NCBI GenBank assembly: GCA_039720395.1
Contig: CM077820.1
Coordinates: 51,451,666-51,515,665 of the forward strand
From: Liquidambar formosana
Lineage: Eukaryota; Streptophyta; Magnoliopsida; Saxifragales; Altingiaceae
Direction of reading: 5' to 3'
Length of the DNA: 64,000 bases
Positions 1 to 12,413 of the stretch are shown in pieces. Both the position numbers and the translations under genes were made by a program. The notes beneath the pieces are model-generated. The model was not told the origin of the DNA and did not search any database. It saw nothing but the letters and a program-made list of their open reading frames with translations. The first letter of the stretch is position 1; each line of letters starts with the position of its first letter.

Positions 1-1790
1 AAGGATGTCATTTAACCATTGGAATTTAAAATTTAAAAAAAAAAAAATCCAAATCCAAGTATATAAATGATTATTGAAAATCAAATACGAAGTATATGAT
101 TGGTCTTTTTGAATTATGTTTTGACACTATTAAATTAAAAGAGAATGGATGAGTTTAACACTTTAACATGAAAATAGTATTTAAGTGGGATAAAAATAAA
201 AAAGAAAAAAGAAAAAAAGGGTACAATGGGTATTATAAAATAGTAGATGGTACATCCTCTCTTTTGGGGATTAAATTCTATTGCTATAATTTTTAATGGA
301 ATAATGAAGATTTGGCCCTTTAATTGGAAATTTTTTTTTTGGACCCCCCATTTTGTCATTCTCTAAAAAAAAAAAAAAAAAAAACTAAAAAAACAAAATG
401 ACAACATGTTTTTTCAAAGGGGACAATCAAATTGAAAGGGAGTAATAAAGGAGGACAATTTAATCTCAAGAAGAATAGGAGTGGTCAGTGTATAAACCCT
501 ATATGCACGGGGTCTCTGTGTATTTTTTTCGAAAATAGAAAGTAAATTTGTCCGACCTTTAATGGTTTGACTCATTAACACAACCAACCGTGAATTTTAA
601 TGAAATTCTATAAAGTCATGTTACACAAACATTTAGTATTAGAAGTCTTGTACATCGTTTGTTAAGCTGATAGTTAGAAAAATACAGTACGAGAGAATAT
701 AGAACGATATACATATAAAATATAATTCGGTTTTTCTTGACAAAAATACGAAGAGAAATTTGACGTAAAAAAACGGAAATGAAAATAATACAGATACGAA
801 TATATACGAGTATAATATGAATTTTAATTAAAAATTCAGCATAAAAAATATGCAAGTATGTTAATTTATTTCATTTAGTATATCACAATTAATCACTATT
901 TTTATATTATTTTATTTAAATATTCATAAAATATTGTTAAAAAATCAATCACATATAAAATAATAATCAATTTTATTATTTTATTTTGTTCTATTTTTGT
1001 ACAATTGCTTAAAAAGAAGCAAGAATTTGACTAAAAATTAGATCTATATATATTTTCACATTTCTTTTCTCTAAATTATTTTATCGTTTTTGTCCTAGAA
1101 TCGTAAGAAATGTGGTCTATATAGTAAAGAATAAATAAAATTATCTAATCTTTAACAAACCCAAAAAAAAATATATAAAGAGAAAAAAAAATTATACTAT
1201 TAAAAGTATAAATAGATCTTGACTTAATAAAATCAAGATATTTTAAATATTGGGGTAGTAATATTGTCGATGACTATAGTAAGAATCGAATTGTTAACAA
1301 TACAATGAAAAGTATTTTAACATAAATATTATATACAATACGTCAAATATGTAAACTGTATGTTTGCTATAAAAAATAAAAAATAAAAAGTATTTTTAAT
1401 TATGTTTGAACTTTGTAGAGAAAACGATAGGTTTTTTTTTTTTTTTTTTAAATATGTATGTACATATATTATATGAGTATAGTATTTGTATTTACTAACT
1501 AGAACTTAGGGGACATAGTATTAATTTCTTTCTTTGTAATTTCACATATCATTTTTTTTTTTTTTTGAAAATCGATATATGCAGAGATTATCACAAATTT
1601 AGTGGACTACCTTGGGTTTTTCAATGCATCTCTTACTCTCCTTCTTGGAAAAACCAAGATTATGACCCTTTTCTGGAAATATCTATTTTGGAATTTTTGC
1701 GTAGTTGTAGGTCAGTTTGACTAGGTTTCACTTAACCTCGTTTTGCATTTACTTAAAAATGCAAGGGGTGAACTGCTTTATGAAATTTCC
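1..1790. other. AT-rich intergenic DNA, start of duplication arm A
   Basis: No convincing gene is seen; open frames here are short and low in complexity. There are several A/T homopolymers (near 39, 364, 1432 and 1553). About 480-640 is recognisably similar to 35800-35960, which makes it the left-most visible part of a segmental duplication. Confidence 0.6.
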
Positions 1791-1797
1791 AGTGTAT

Positions 1798-2020
1798 AAA
1801 GGTCATTTTTGTTTGGTTGGTTACTTGGTTGGAATGAAATGGATGGGAATGACATCTGATTTCATATTTAAAATGGTTTGAAATAAAAAGAAATTTGAAA
1901 TGACTATCTAAACACGCTATTGAATTTCATTCCTATTTAAATTATTTCAACCTAACACGTTACCTAGAATGAGTTGGAAAAGATTCCATTCCAACCATTT
2001 TATTTAAGCTAAACCAACAT
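1798..2020. mobile_element. Decayed Tourist-like MITE
   Basis: Begins GGTCATTTTTGTTTGG and carries internal GGTTGGAATGAAATGG-type sequence with an inverted partner (ATTCCATTCCAACC near 1985). This is the design of the cleaner PIF/Harbinger-type element at 11794-12015. The right end is disrupted and no clear 3-bp target duplication is visible. Confidence 0.45.
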
Positions 2021-2029
2021 GGAGTTTAT

Positions 2030-3209
2030 GAATTCCTGGACAATTTATTTACATTACTCTAGTCTATTTGTTTTGAAGGATTGAGTACAACTATACAACA
2101 TGTACTTTTAGACTTTTTTGCCACAAGGTTCGGTCTCTCAGTTATTCTACTTGTAGCTTGATTTTACACATTTAATTAGTCATGGTGTCACATAGGCTAT
2201 TTGATTCTCTATTGTTAGCTCTATCTTCTTCCAATTTTATTATCATTACCTTTTTAATTGGGTTGTTTATTATTAGTACCTGCATGGATAAGGAAGGAAA
2301 GAGTGCCGAAAATGCCATTGATCAGATTTTTTTTTTTTTAATACCCAAAATCGCTCAATGTAATATAAAATCAATGCAATTCTTTAATTGTTCATCTCTC
2401 AAAGTAATATTGAACTTAAGCAATTCAAGAAATCATTTCTTAAGGTAATATAAAACCAAAACAATTTAAGTAGAGCCTGTTTGAGTGTTCAAATAGAAAT
2501 TAATCAATTTCAAAGTATTGTAGTTAGTATCGAAGGCACAAGCCTATCACTTTAAATGAGATGACTTAAAAATATTGGAATCATCATCATATTTGATGTT
2601 AAACTATCAATTTTTAGTAATTTCATGAAATAATACTATTTTTTATTTTCTCCCTTATTTATTTGTAATAATGATCATTGTTTTCCTGAACTTTTTCATT
2701 TAAGAAACGAATGGATTTCTGCATTGACTACAATGAAAAATACACAAAATTGTTTAATTTTCATTTTGATGCCTGAACAAATAAAATATTCATTAGACTA
2801 AATGAATGTCATAAAACTAGACATCGTTCACAGTAATAGCAAGTTTGTAAGGGGTAGTGACAGTACTCCTGTCACCTTATGAAATTCACACAGTAATTAG
2901 AAAAATAACAAGTTTAGAAACGTAATAGCAACAAGGTTTTCTTAACATAAGAAAAATTATTTATGTCCTTAGAGCACGTATATTCTTCCAACACCATATC
3001 TATCACCTGCACATAAATGGAAAAGATTTTAGTCATTAAATATCAACTGAGATTAAGATGGTGATCGATAATGGATAATAGAGCGAGTTCAAGAAAGCAA
3101 GCTGTGTATCTTGATAAATATATATTTGCACACATTTTTTCTATTCTGCAGATGTGCTTGCAATGATCTTCCAACGTATCGAAAAACTCATTGCAATAGT
3201 CGCACACAG
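2030..3209. other. Non-coding part of duplication arm A
   Basis: 2040-2180 aligns by eye with 36400-36500 (shared words around 'acaacatgt' and 'cacaaggttyggtctct'). No gene is supported. The small plus-strand frame at 2182-2448 has no recognisable domain and overlaps a poly-T tract. Confidence 0.5.
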
Positions 3210-3216
3210 CCTAGAC

Positions 3217-3969
3217 TAGGGATGGCAAGGGGTCGGGTCGGATGCGGGTCTACACAACCCCATGCCCGACCTCGACTTTGAACTCCTATGCCCATGCCCG
3301 ACCTGATAACTGATGGGGCAGGGGAATTGAACTCCATCCCCGATCCACTGTCATCTTGGGCCATCCATGCCCGACCAGCTTGTTTCTAACAACATGTATA
3401 ATTCAGTGCATAAAATTTAAAGAGCTAAGAGATGGGGATTGGGGAGGGTAAGAAACAAACTACCACCACAGTGCAACACGATGTCGATTTGGTGTAGATC
3501 TGGTCAATTTGGTGTACATTTGGTCGATCTGGCCCTTTGTTTCACTACGGGGGTGGGGGGTGTTATATAAATCATATACAGGAGACCTAAACACAACACC
3601 ACCAACAGCAGAAAGCTTTATTTTAGAAGGGAGGAACTGGGTTTTTAGGGCTTTTTTTTCTTTTTTTTTTTTTTTTTTTTTTTTTTCACGGTTCAGGTTT
3701 GATCTTTCAATCTTCTCGTCTCACCCTTAATTTCTCTAGATCCTCTCCACCCCTCGTTTGATTTCTCTTTTCAATTTTACAGGCGCATCATCCAGGTGTA
3801 GATTTGGAAGAGGGTGAAGCAGTAATGGCTAACGGCAAGCCGTAAGGGAGCCATGAGTCAGTGAGGCTGTGAGGAGCTGAGGTCGTGAGGACGTAACGGC
3901 GTGACCGTGGTCTATGAGGGTATGGATCGAGTCGGGACCCTATGGATCGGGGCGAAATTGCCATCTCTA
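3217..3969. mobile_element. Non-autonomous hAT-like element with target duplication
   Basis: The termini are inverted: TAGGGATGGCAA on the left and TTGCCATCTCTA on the right. Both sides are flanked by CCTAGAC (3210-3216 and 3970-3976), a 7-bp match compatible with an 8-bp hAT duplication that has one changed base. The 753-bp interior has GGGTCGGG and CCATGCCCGACC-type repeats and a long poly-T run. It has no transposase frame, so movement would need a helper. Confidence 0.7.
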
Positions 3970-3976
3970 CCTAGAC

Positions 3977-5086
3977 TGGTTTGGTGGTAGTGTTTCTTTG
4001 CTTGACCTTCCTCATTTCTCCTTTCGCATTCACCCTGTAAAAACCATACCTATAAGTGTTTTGATTTCTTCTTGTTATACTCATACTTAATACACATTCT
4101 CACTCCAGCCTCCATCTCCACCAACCACATGTATCGTATTGTTGGTATCATGGTCGCTTGTCAATGAATGGGCATTATTGTGAATATTACTTGGCCCCTA
4201 CAATTTCTTATTTGCCATTTCTTCGTTTCATTTGTTGGATATCCCCTTCCTCATTCACTTGCATAGAACTTATCTTCCTAGGCTTAACCTAATTCTAAAA
4301 ATAAGTTAAAAGATCCCTACACTATTATGGTGTGAAAATATTAGAACTTGAGGCGATACACAAAGCATTTTAGAAAATAAGACCCACCTCATGTAACAGA
4401 GGCGATACACAAAGCATTTTAGAACTTGAGAGTCCTCAAATGACTCCTATCCATCCTATATATAGATAGATAGGCATCCCACATCCATCTAAGAATATTC
4501 TGGAAAACAACTCTTCTTGCACATACATTCTAGACTATTCTACACTTTTCTTTGCACATCCATAGATAGATAGATAGGCATCCCACATCAATCTAAGAAC
4601 ATTTTGGAAAACAACTCTTCTTGCACGTGCATTCTATACTATCCTACACTTTTCTATGCACATTTTCTTATGAATGGTTTAAATAATATTTCTTACTTCT
4701 TCTAATCAAATCCTATATCCAAAGAGAAAATATAGCTATTTCCATGGAAATTATTTGTAGATAAGTTTTGTGTTCGCCCATTGCCTCTAAGTGAATTGCA
4801 TACCTTTTCACTAAGAGTGGTGTCTCTAATGTTTTGCTGCCCTCCCTATTAGAATTGGGTTAGGCAAGAATTAGAATTGGAGGATAATAAGAGAAGGCAT
4901 TAATTTGAGGATTTATAGGTTCACTTTCCACTACTATGAAGTTGTTTTTTTTATTTTATTTTTTTGGGGAATTTTGGCCATAGCTTCTTAGTATAAGATA
5001 CCTTTCATAAAAGAACCCAAAACAAATTTCATTTTTCTCAAAACCCCTTTTGATTCTGAATGGTCAAAACTACCCCCAACATACCT
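3977..5086. other. Intergenic DNA paralogous to 46030-46560
   Basis: About 4330-4960 matches 45990-46560, including a shared block ending in 'gttcgcccattgcc' and another ending in 'actttccactacta'. No gene is seen. After about 4960 arm A carries roughly 3.3 kb that is absent from arm B, including the MULE-like and Helitron insertions. Confidence 0.5.
4463..4670. repeat. Two-copy tandem repeat, period about 104 bp
   Basis: A unit beginning near TAGATAGATAGGCATCCCAC recurs 104 bp later with modest divergence. Just upstream, a shorter word (GGCGATACACAAAGC) is also duplicated. Arm B has one copy near 46150, so the duplication happened locally in arm A. Confidence 0.7.
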
Positions 5087-5360
5087 TACTAATAGTAATT
5101 ACACCTGTGCAACCATAAATAGATTTTTACTATCAAAGCCACAAAATTAGGGATTTTGTTCTCCAACTCACGTTACTAGAATTAATTACACCCGTGCAAT
5201 CATAAATGGCTTTTACTATCAAAGCCATAAAATTAGGGATTTTGTTTTCCAACTTACCTTACTAACAGTAATTACACCCATGCAACCATAAATAGCTTCT
5301 TACTATCAAAGCCACATAAATAGATTTTTACTATCAAAGCCATAAAATTAGGGATTTCGT
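5087..5360. repeat. Three-copy tandem repeat, period about 86 bp
   Basis: The unit starts TTACTA..TAATTACAC and contains ATAAATRG..TTTTACTATCAAAGCC. It begins at about 5087, 5172 and 5259; the third copy has a small internal duplication. It is non-coding. Confidence 0.75.
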
Positions 5361-5856
5361 TCATTAGTGGAAATATTATTGACCAAAATTTCATTGGAAA
5401 ATTCATAGAAGACGGCATAGATCGACGCACTTACCAAATCTGTTGCCATGGCAAAAAGAGATGAATTCCAAGGTATACATATTATTCAAAATAGTAATTT
5501 AGATAGTAACATCATACTCTTTGGTGAAACAAAAACATGATAACAAACACGTAGCAAATACAAAATGTTAGTTGCACAGTAATAACATATTGTTCCATAT
5601 TAAAAAAACAGAACTACAATCACACTGTTACAAATATAGTGGGCAGCAGTATCAACATACTATTAGAATATGAATTCTAACAATGGGTGACAGTATCATC
5701 ATATTATTTGAAATAAAAAATATGAATTCCAAGGTACACATACTTAAAACCGTACTATATGTAGATAGTAACATCATACTCTTGGCGAAACAAAACATGC
5801 TATCAGATACATACTAACTTGAATACTGTTCTATATTTTTAAAAAAAAAAAAAAAA
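5361..5856. other. Intergenic DNA with a dispersed direct repeat
   Basis: A block near 5463-5560 (ATGAATTCCAAGGTA, then TAGTAACATCATACTCTT) recurs at about 5720-5810. No coding potential is seen. Confidence 0.5.
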
Positions 5857-7524
5857 GGGTTATTGACGATTTAGTACCATTAACTTTACCCCAAATTTCA
5901 ATTTGGTTCACAGACTTTGACATTGCACGATTTTAGGATAGTTTTAAAATTTTTGATTTAATGTGGGCCAACCAGTAACGTCCGTCACTTAAGGTTAACA
6001 GAATAGCACGTGACCAACACGTGCGTGCTTACTTGGCACACATGTAGCAACAAACGACCTAAACGATGTCGTTTGAAGCCAAAACATTTAAACATAAATA
6101 AACAAATAAACAAAACATAAACAAAAAAAAAAACAAAAAAGGAAGAAGAAGAAGGAAACAAACGAAAAGGGCCTCGCCGAGTATCTCCTTCCCCAAAAAA
6201 AACAAACAATTCTTTAATGTTACTCCGTCAGGAAATAAAGGACCGACTGTTGTCTTCTCTAGAATACGAACCAAACAAAAAAAAGAAAAAGGAAGGGGGC
6301 GAGGAGAGAGGGAAGTAAAGAAGGGGGAAGAAAAACCATATTTAGATAAGATTTGTGTGTGGTTTAGAGAAAATCTGGAGTTCAAAGCATAGGCAGCAAC
6401 CCCACCCATCGTCCCAAATGCAACGGCGATGCCTAATCTGAACGATAAGAGCACTGGTAACGATGGCAACGAAGCTCGCTAATCTGAATGGCAGTGATAA
6501 GCCATTGACCAGCAATTGGAAACCCAAGAGCTCCTCCTTCCTTTCGAAGACATCAACGGTGACTAATTGATGATTGATCTAAAAATCAACTTTGGAGACC
6601 CATTTGCTCTCAAACTCTACTTTGGAAACCCACCTCCATAAACAACGACGAGCTCATAATTTGGCTTGTCCAAATCCGAGCACGACAGGTTAGGGATAGG
6701 GTTTGAAAAGGGATTTCAGAAAAATTTTCCAAAAACAAATGGAACCAACGATGGTGACCCCTGTATCGATTAGATCTAAGCAAAGGGCTGCATGGGTTTT
6801 TGTAACTATGTTCGACAATGAAGGAGTTAACGTCGACCAAACCTCGGGCGCTCGGGGAGGGGGGGGAGGCACAACAGGGGCAAGGGCAACTTCCTTCCGT
6901 GAGGTGAGTTAAAGGACCCTTTAATGGGTTATGGGTTTGACCGCTATTGTCGGCATTAGGAGGAAGAAGTAGAGGAAGAGGAAGGGTATTTAAGCTATAA
7001 TATTTTCATTCAAATCTGGTTCAGATTTGTGTATGGGTTCCAATCTCAACAAATTTGGTTTCATGGACCACTGAAATTTGCTCTACCGTCGTCTGCAACC
7101 CAGCAAAGAACTAGAAAAAAGAGCTACAAGAGAGAGGAAAGAAGCAGCCATGGCAGCCACCACCATCGGCAACCCAACGAGGGCAACCAGCCCTCCATTT
7201 TCCGGCGAAGAAACACTCTCTTTATCTGTGTATTTGTTTTTTGTTTTTTGGTTATGTTTTTGTTTTCTTTTTTCTTTTTTCTTTTTAATTTAATTTTTTT
7301 GGCTTCAAACGACATCGTTTGGGTCATTTGCTGCCACATATGTTCCAAGTAAGCACGCACGTGTTGGTCACATGCTATTCTGTTAACCTTAAGTGACGGA
7401 CGTTACTGGTTGGTCCACATTGAATCAAAAATTTTAAAACTGTCCCAAAGTCATGCAATGTCAAAGTTTGTGGACTAAATTGAAATTTGGGGTAAGGTTA
7501 ATGGTACTAAATTGTCAATAACCC
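5857..7524. mobile_element. Long-TIR MULE-like element, no transposase
   Basis: Left end GGGTTATTGACGATTTAGTA and right end TACTAAATTGTCAATAACCC are inverted. The match continues for about 230 bp (to about 6090 on the left and 7300 on the right) and more weakly for another 100 bp. Long TIRs like these are typical of Mutator-like elements. The flanks are A-rich, so the expected 9-bp target duplication cannot be scored. The 1-kb interior has short frames on both strands but no transposase motif. Some interior sequence could be captured host DNA, but no donor is recognisable. Confidence 0.7.
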
Positions 7525-7683
7525 TAAAAAAATACAACTACAAATCATACTATTACAAAAAAAAAAAAAAAAAAAAATGTGCGACAGTAACAACATACTG
7601 TTGAAATAAGAACAATAGTCAATACAGGAATTTGTTAAAAATTGTTTTCCTTTTACTGAAAGAATCTCTGAAAAAAGGACTTA

Positions 7684-8247
7684 TCTATACTACCTATAAA
7701 ATGCTGAATGTCAGAAAAACTTTTGATTGACCAATATACCCTTATTTTATATTTTAAATATGTCACTACCCTTATACATGGTACATTGATTGGAAAAAGA
7801 AATAAGAATATAAAATATAAAACACATAAAGGGGAAATAAAAATATAAAACACATAAATATAAATAGGAATTCAAAGTATACTATAATTCTACCCTTATA
7901 CACAATACATTGATCGGAATAAGAAATAAGAACATAAAACACATAAATATGAATAGGAATTTATAAATAAGAATTTAAAGTATACCATAATTCGTAAAAC
8001 CACATAACTAGAAAATCAAATTTGTATAAAACCCTAAACCTTAACATATATCATCTACATAATTTTGAATTCTACTTTCTCCATTAACAGTAGGACTCTA
8101 AATTATTCTTTTTCCATTAACAGCATCTTCTACCTTGTTTGGTAAGTGTTTCTCTACAAAATGCGATAACTTTTTCACAGAATAAAAATAAAATAAAATA
8201 AAAAACAAAACAAAAAGCCACGTGCAATGCACGTGTGCACCAACTAG
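7684..8247 (+). mobile_element. Non-autonomous Helitron, copy 1
   Basis: Starts with TC (TCTATACTACCTATAAAA) preceded by A. Ends with CTAG followed by T, as expected for insertion between A and T. A perfect hairpin (CACGTGC-AAT-GCACGTG) lies 12 nt before the 3' end (TGCACCAACTAG). It is 564 bp long and has no Rep/helicase coding. A second copy of the same family, in the opposite orientation, is at 46681-47237. Confidence 0.85.
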
Positions 8248-9580
8248 TAGAGTTAAAAAATCTTATGGTGGGTTTATTGTTAAAAGTAGTCCCCTATTAT
8301 GGGTAATTGCTAATTTCCCCTAAAAAATATCATTGGTCTTAACCTAAATGGGGTTTGCTTATTGTTTAGGAAACTCTATTTGTTTATTTATGTTAATATA
8401 TTACTATTTGTTTACTCGATAATTAAATTGCCTTGCTAATGATGCAAAATCACCCAAACAATAAGGCTAATTGGAGCAGCAGAATAAATGACATTTTTAA
8501 CAAAAAACGTTCCTATTACTATTTTAACTATTTTAACTAAAAAGTTAAAAAAACGTTCCCCTAAACAATAATGAAGCTGAAATCTCCTATATATCCGAGT
8601 TAATAGTTTAGGGGAACCTTTATTTTATTTTTATTTTTTTGGGGTCTGGTTTTATAGTTCACAATGATATGATGAGACTGTCCCTATAGTCCAGAGGAAT
8701 TTAAGTTGATATATATCTTTATTATATTTGTTGAAAATTAAATGTTGATTACATTTTTGTGGGTTTTCTTTCTCCAGAAAAAAAAAATGTTATTCTTGTT
8801 TCATATAATTATAGATAGATCTTTCATTGATAAGCAAATAGTGCATGGTTATTCCAAGAGTTTGTAATTGATTGGCGAGATAATCAATGATGGGGCATTG
8901 CCCTATTAAAATTGATAGGGCCACTATTCTATATATAAAAATGGTGGGACGTACACTGTATCGATCAAAATCATACAAATAGAACTAATCACATTAGACT
9001 ATATAAATTACTAATTTCACGAAGATCAATGGTATAATACATTATATATATATAGCTTTATTTTTATTTGGATGGATTTTTGAGCAAAATAAAGTTATTT
9101 TATTTTTTAGATGAAAATACATTTTTATTCATTTTTTTCTTTCCGTTAATTCTATATAAAAAATAATGTTGGCTCTGCAAGTGTACTCCTAGAATTTTTG
9201 GTGCAAATTTGGTGTGCATTTGACGTACCATTATAAAATAAAAAGGTCTTTTGAAAAAAATACATTTTTAAAACACTATTTTAAAAAGGCATTTGAAAGA
9301 AATTGAATGTTTGGTGAACATATATTTTAAAAGTCTAATTTGTGTAAAAAATGAATAAACATTAATATTTTTTTGTTTTATCTCTTACACTCTTGTTTTT
9401 TCGTAAATGTCATTTTGTAAAACTACACCTCAGTATTTTTTACTAAACTGCCTTTTGGAGTAAATGATTTTTTTTAGAAGACAGTTTGAGTGGCTCACTA
9501 AATGATTGTAAAATAATGAAAATGATTTTTATCCTTCAAAAAGCCTTTTGAGGCCTTCCAAACAGTGGTCCAATCTTTGT
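8248..9580. other. Intergenic DNA containing the empty site of the arm-B Helitron
   Basis: About 8320-8420 is the arm-A counterpart of 46600-46680 plus 47238-47260, without the Helitron. About 9160-9200 matches 47505-47545 beside the cyclin gene. The rest is AT-rich and shows no gene or RNA. Confidence 0.6.
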
Positions 9581-9595
9581 TTGGCCAGCCTTCTT

Positions 9596-9802
9596 TCATC
9601 CATTTTTTGGAATCAGTTTCTCAATCTGTTTCTTACCACCTTCCTTCTCCAACTGCAATCAATACTTGCTGAACGTTTCTGGAGTTGCATGGAGTCTGAG
9701 TTCCAAACTGAACAAGAATACTCGCGGAGTTTTACCTGATGCATCCAATCCCAAAGCTGAATTAAGTCTCCAGTTCTGTAGCCTTGCTATTGGCCGGTGT
9801 CC
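9596..9802 (-). pseudogene. P-type cyclin pseudogene, internally deleted
   Basis: A minus-strand copy of the cyclin gene annotated at 47588-53471. The C-terminal part of exon 2 ([12 protein letters not shown]-type residues) is recognisable. At about 9718-9721 it jumps straight into the beginning of exon 1. The intron, the 3' part of exon 1 and the 5' part of exon 2 are therefore gone, along with most of the cyclin box. The start codon region is also deleted and a stop replaces a Cys codon in the exon 2 part. It cannot encode a cyclin. Its upstream DNA (9803-10100) still matches the upstream DNA of the intact gene. Confidence 0.8.
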
Positions 9803-10097
9803 TCAGAGCTGCAATGGATAGATAGATATTGTTGTTGCAAATGACTGAGGAGTGGGATCTCTCCATTTGGGTTTCTTTCTTTTCACAATTTACCAAATTC
9901 TTGGGAACTAATGAAAGTAAATTTATCTATATTATTCTTTCCTGTGAGGAAATGTCACCATGGAATACACATATGCAACATCATGGATTAAAGAACTACA
10001 TTCCCATTAGGCAAATTGGACAACTTTCCCCAAAGTTCCCCACTGATTGAAGCATTAAAGAATTTCTACAATGATATAGACCAAGGCATGTAAGAAA

Positions 10098-10136
<39 letters not shown>
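9803..10136. other. Cyclin upstream region, arm A copy, with (GA)n
   Basis: Closely matches 53487-53770, the 5' flank of the intact cyclin; shared words include TGTCACCATGGAAT and GGCAAATTGGACAACTTTCC. It ends in a (GA)n microsatellite at 10101-10131 that is not expanded in arm B. Confidence 0.7.
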
Positions 10137-10138
<2 letters not shown>

Positions 10139-10139
10139 A

Positions 10140-10350
10140 GAAGAAGAAAATAATATGATAACTTGAAGCCACTGATGTTAGTCTACTGGTGAGGAAAAGT
10201 GTAGGTAAATGATAGGATTAGTATGAAGAAAATAATATGGTAACTTGAAGCGAGTTAGGCTAGTCTAGTGGTGAGGGAAAGTGTAGGTAAATGATAGGAT
10301 TAATATGGATTAGGGTTCAAACTCTTCTAATTGTACACAAATGGAAAAAT
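10140..10350 (+). mobile_element. tRNA-like SINE-type repeat, partly duplicated
   Basis: GGCTAGTCTAGTGGTGAGG resembles a pol III A box and AGGGTTCAAACTC, about 60 nt later, resembles a B box. The A-box half is tandemly repeated (about 10163 and 10247). A related copy lies at about 53880-53970 in arm B. No clear target duplication was found, so this is tentative. Confidence 0.4.
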
Positions 10351-10744
10351 TGAGGGCGTGTATTAGAAATCTAGAATTAGAGTATTGGATATAACCCATG
10401 TGCCATATAAAGCTACTTGTGAAATTGTAGTTGCATTGGAGCAAGGTTCATGACAAAGGTTGGAAGTGTCACGACTCACGAGTCACACAACGCACTAAAC
10501 GTTGAACGTAAATGGGAAACTCATGCACTTAGAGCTCAAAACTCCATTGTTTTTTTTTTTTTTTTTTTGGTTGTAGTTAGTAAAATTGCCGGACATTGGA
10601 GCATTTTGTTAGTTTGAATTAAACCCTAATGGCAAACTTATTTTGTTCAATTATTGGTTTATTGGGTGAAAATCGCTTTGATTTTGTCCGTCCAATTAGA
10701 AGTAACCTATTTATATATAATATTAGTTAAGAAATTCCGTCTTG

Positions 10745-10912
10745 AAGGATAATGCTATAAATATCAACTAAATATAATAACAAAATACAACAATTGACGT
10801 GGCATTTTTTAACAAACAGTTATTAACACTCCCTTAATTATCATAATATACCAATTTAACATGTTGCATCGGTTATTGCAATTAGTTGTTGTATGTAGTA
10901 TTTCCCTTTCTA
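10745..10912. mobile_element. Small foldback MITE present only in arm A
   Basis: The ends are inverted: GGATAATGCTATAAATATCAA..ACAACAATTG against CAATTAGTTGTTGT..AGTATTTCC. The matching arm-B sequence near 54375-54405 lacks this block, so it behaves as an insertion after the duplication. Confidence 0.55.
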
Positions 10913-10989
10913 AAATCCTGATGTTTAAAGGCTAATTTTGGGTTCAAACCCCAGCTGCGGAAAGTGTTTTTTCTTCGCACTAGTTTTTG

Positions 10990-11790
10990 TCAGTGCAGCA
11001 AGGATGGGCCAGCTGTATCCAGTAGTAATTCGACTTAGACTCGAACTCCATTCTGTGTACGGTACGGCCTTATAAATTCGTCTGTTGCACCCACATATGA
11101 ACAGAGCAACTACTCCAACTGAAGGACCTTTTTCTCTTCTCTCTCAGGTAGTATCAGAAACTTTTTTTATTTATTTATTTTATATATATATATGTTTTGT
11201 GTGGTGCCATAGTGGTAGTGTATAATCGTGTTCGAATTTGTAGTTTTTAAGTCATTAGGAGGTATTGAATAATCTTTAAAGTTCATGGTTGGTAACTTGG
11301 TGTGAAAAGGGGCAGCCTGGGCTGCTGTTTTTTGACCTTCGAATTTATTTTGGTGGAGGCTTTTAGGCTCTGTTTGGTCAATGGGAAATTTTACCCTTTT
11401 CTTTCCATTGCTAAGCCAAAAAAGGTAAGAGAGGGAGAGGGAAACTTGCTGGCTATAGTAGCTCCTACTTGCCAAGGAACCCGGTAATAATGGGGGATTT
11501 AGATGAGCCCACGAAGGAGGGATTGTTGCCTTGTTGGCGTTCTCTCAAGTTGATTAAGCCATAACCTAACCTTAGCACCACCAAGGGTAACTCAAGTGTA
11601 TAAGTAGGACCATCAAGAGACAAGAACATCTCACACCACTGAGGCTAGAATCCTTCACCATTCGCCCTCCTAAGCCTTTAACCACTAGTGACTAGACCAC
11701 CACCCCTTCGTAGTTGTTGGCTGTTTTACCTTTGTCATGGCCTAGGTTTTCCCTGCATTAGTGGAGGACAGTTCTTAGTACCAATAACTA
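10990..11790. other. Intergenic DNA, end of duplication arm A
   Basis: Similarity to arm B fades at about 11020 (GATGGGCCAGC against GCATGGGCCAGC at about 55025). Overlapping small frames near 11167-11487 have no family signature. A pyrimidine tract and TA repeats are present. No gene is supported. Confidence 0.5.
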
Positions 11791-11793
11791 TTA

Positions 11794-12015
11794 GGTCATG
11801 TTTGTTTGGTTGGAATGGAATGGGTGGAAATTGAATCTGATTTCATACTTAAATAGTCTGAAATGGAATGAGATTGAAATAAACATTGTGAAATGAATAT
11901 CATTATAATTCACTACTACTATTTGATTCTATTCCCATGTAATTATCTCATCCAAACATGTTAATTGAAATGAATTGGAATGAGATTATTCCATTCCAAC
12001 CAAACAAACATGACC
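11794..12015. mobile_element. Tourist-like (PIF/Harbinger) MITE
   Basis: A 222-bp element with about 30-bp inverted ends: GGTCATGTTTGTTTGGTTGG on the left and its complement on the right. It is flanked by TTA on both sides (11791-11793 and 12016-12018), the 3-bp duplication typical of PIF/Harbinger. There is no coding capacity. Confidence 0.85.
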
Positions 12016-12413
12016 TTAGTGTTGTGAACAATTGAGAGAGAAAAAAGACAAAAAGAAAAGAAAAGAAAGTTGTAGTAGAATAGGATTTCGGAAGAACGCG
12101 TCTACTGATATTGGAATTTACTGCTCTACTACTATTGGTTAAAAAAAAAAATTTTTTTTTTAAAATAAAATAAATTCTTCAGTCGACTGTTGTTTAACTA
12201 TATGCATGTCGATAGGAAAGGTAATGAGGTAGCTCGTGAGCTTACCCTTATGCTAGCAGTATAGATGAATTAATTTTTTGGATGGAGGACGATCCTCCCT
12301 GTGTAAGGGAACAAATCCAAAAAGACACTGACCTTTATCCTGTTCAATAAAATTCCTATTGTCGTCTTCTTATCCAACAAAAAAAAACCCCTTTACGCAT
12401 GTAAGGATGGATG

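Noticed and set aside
10936..10970. tRNA T-arm-like word GGTTCAAACCCC (also at 54432)
   Set aside because: No acceptor stem, D-arm or anticodon arm could be folded around it. It is simply conserved between the two duplication arms.
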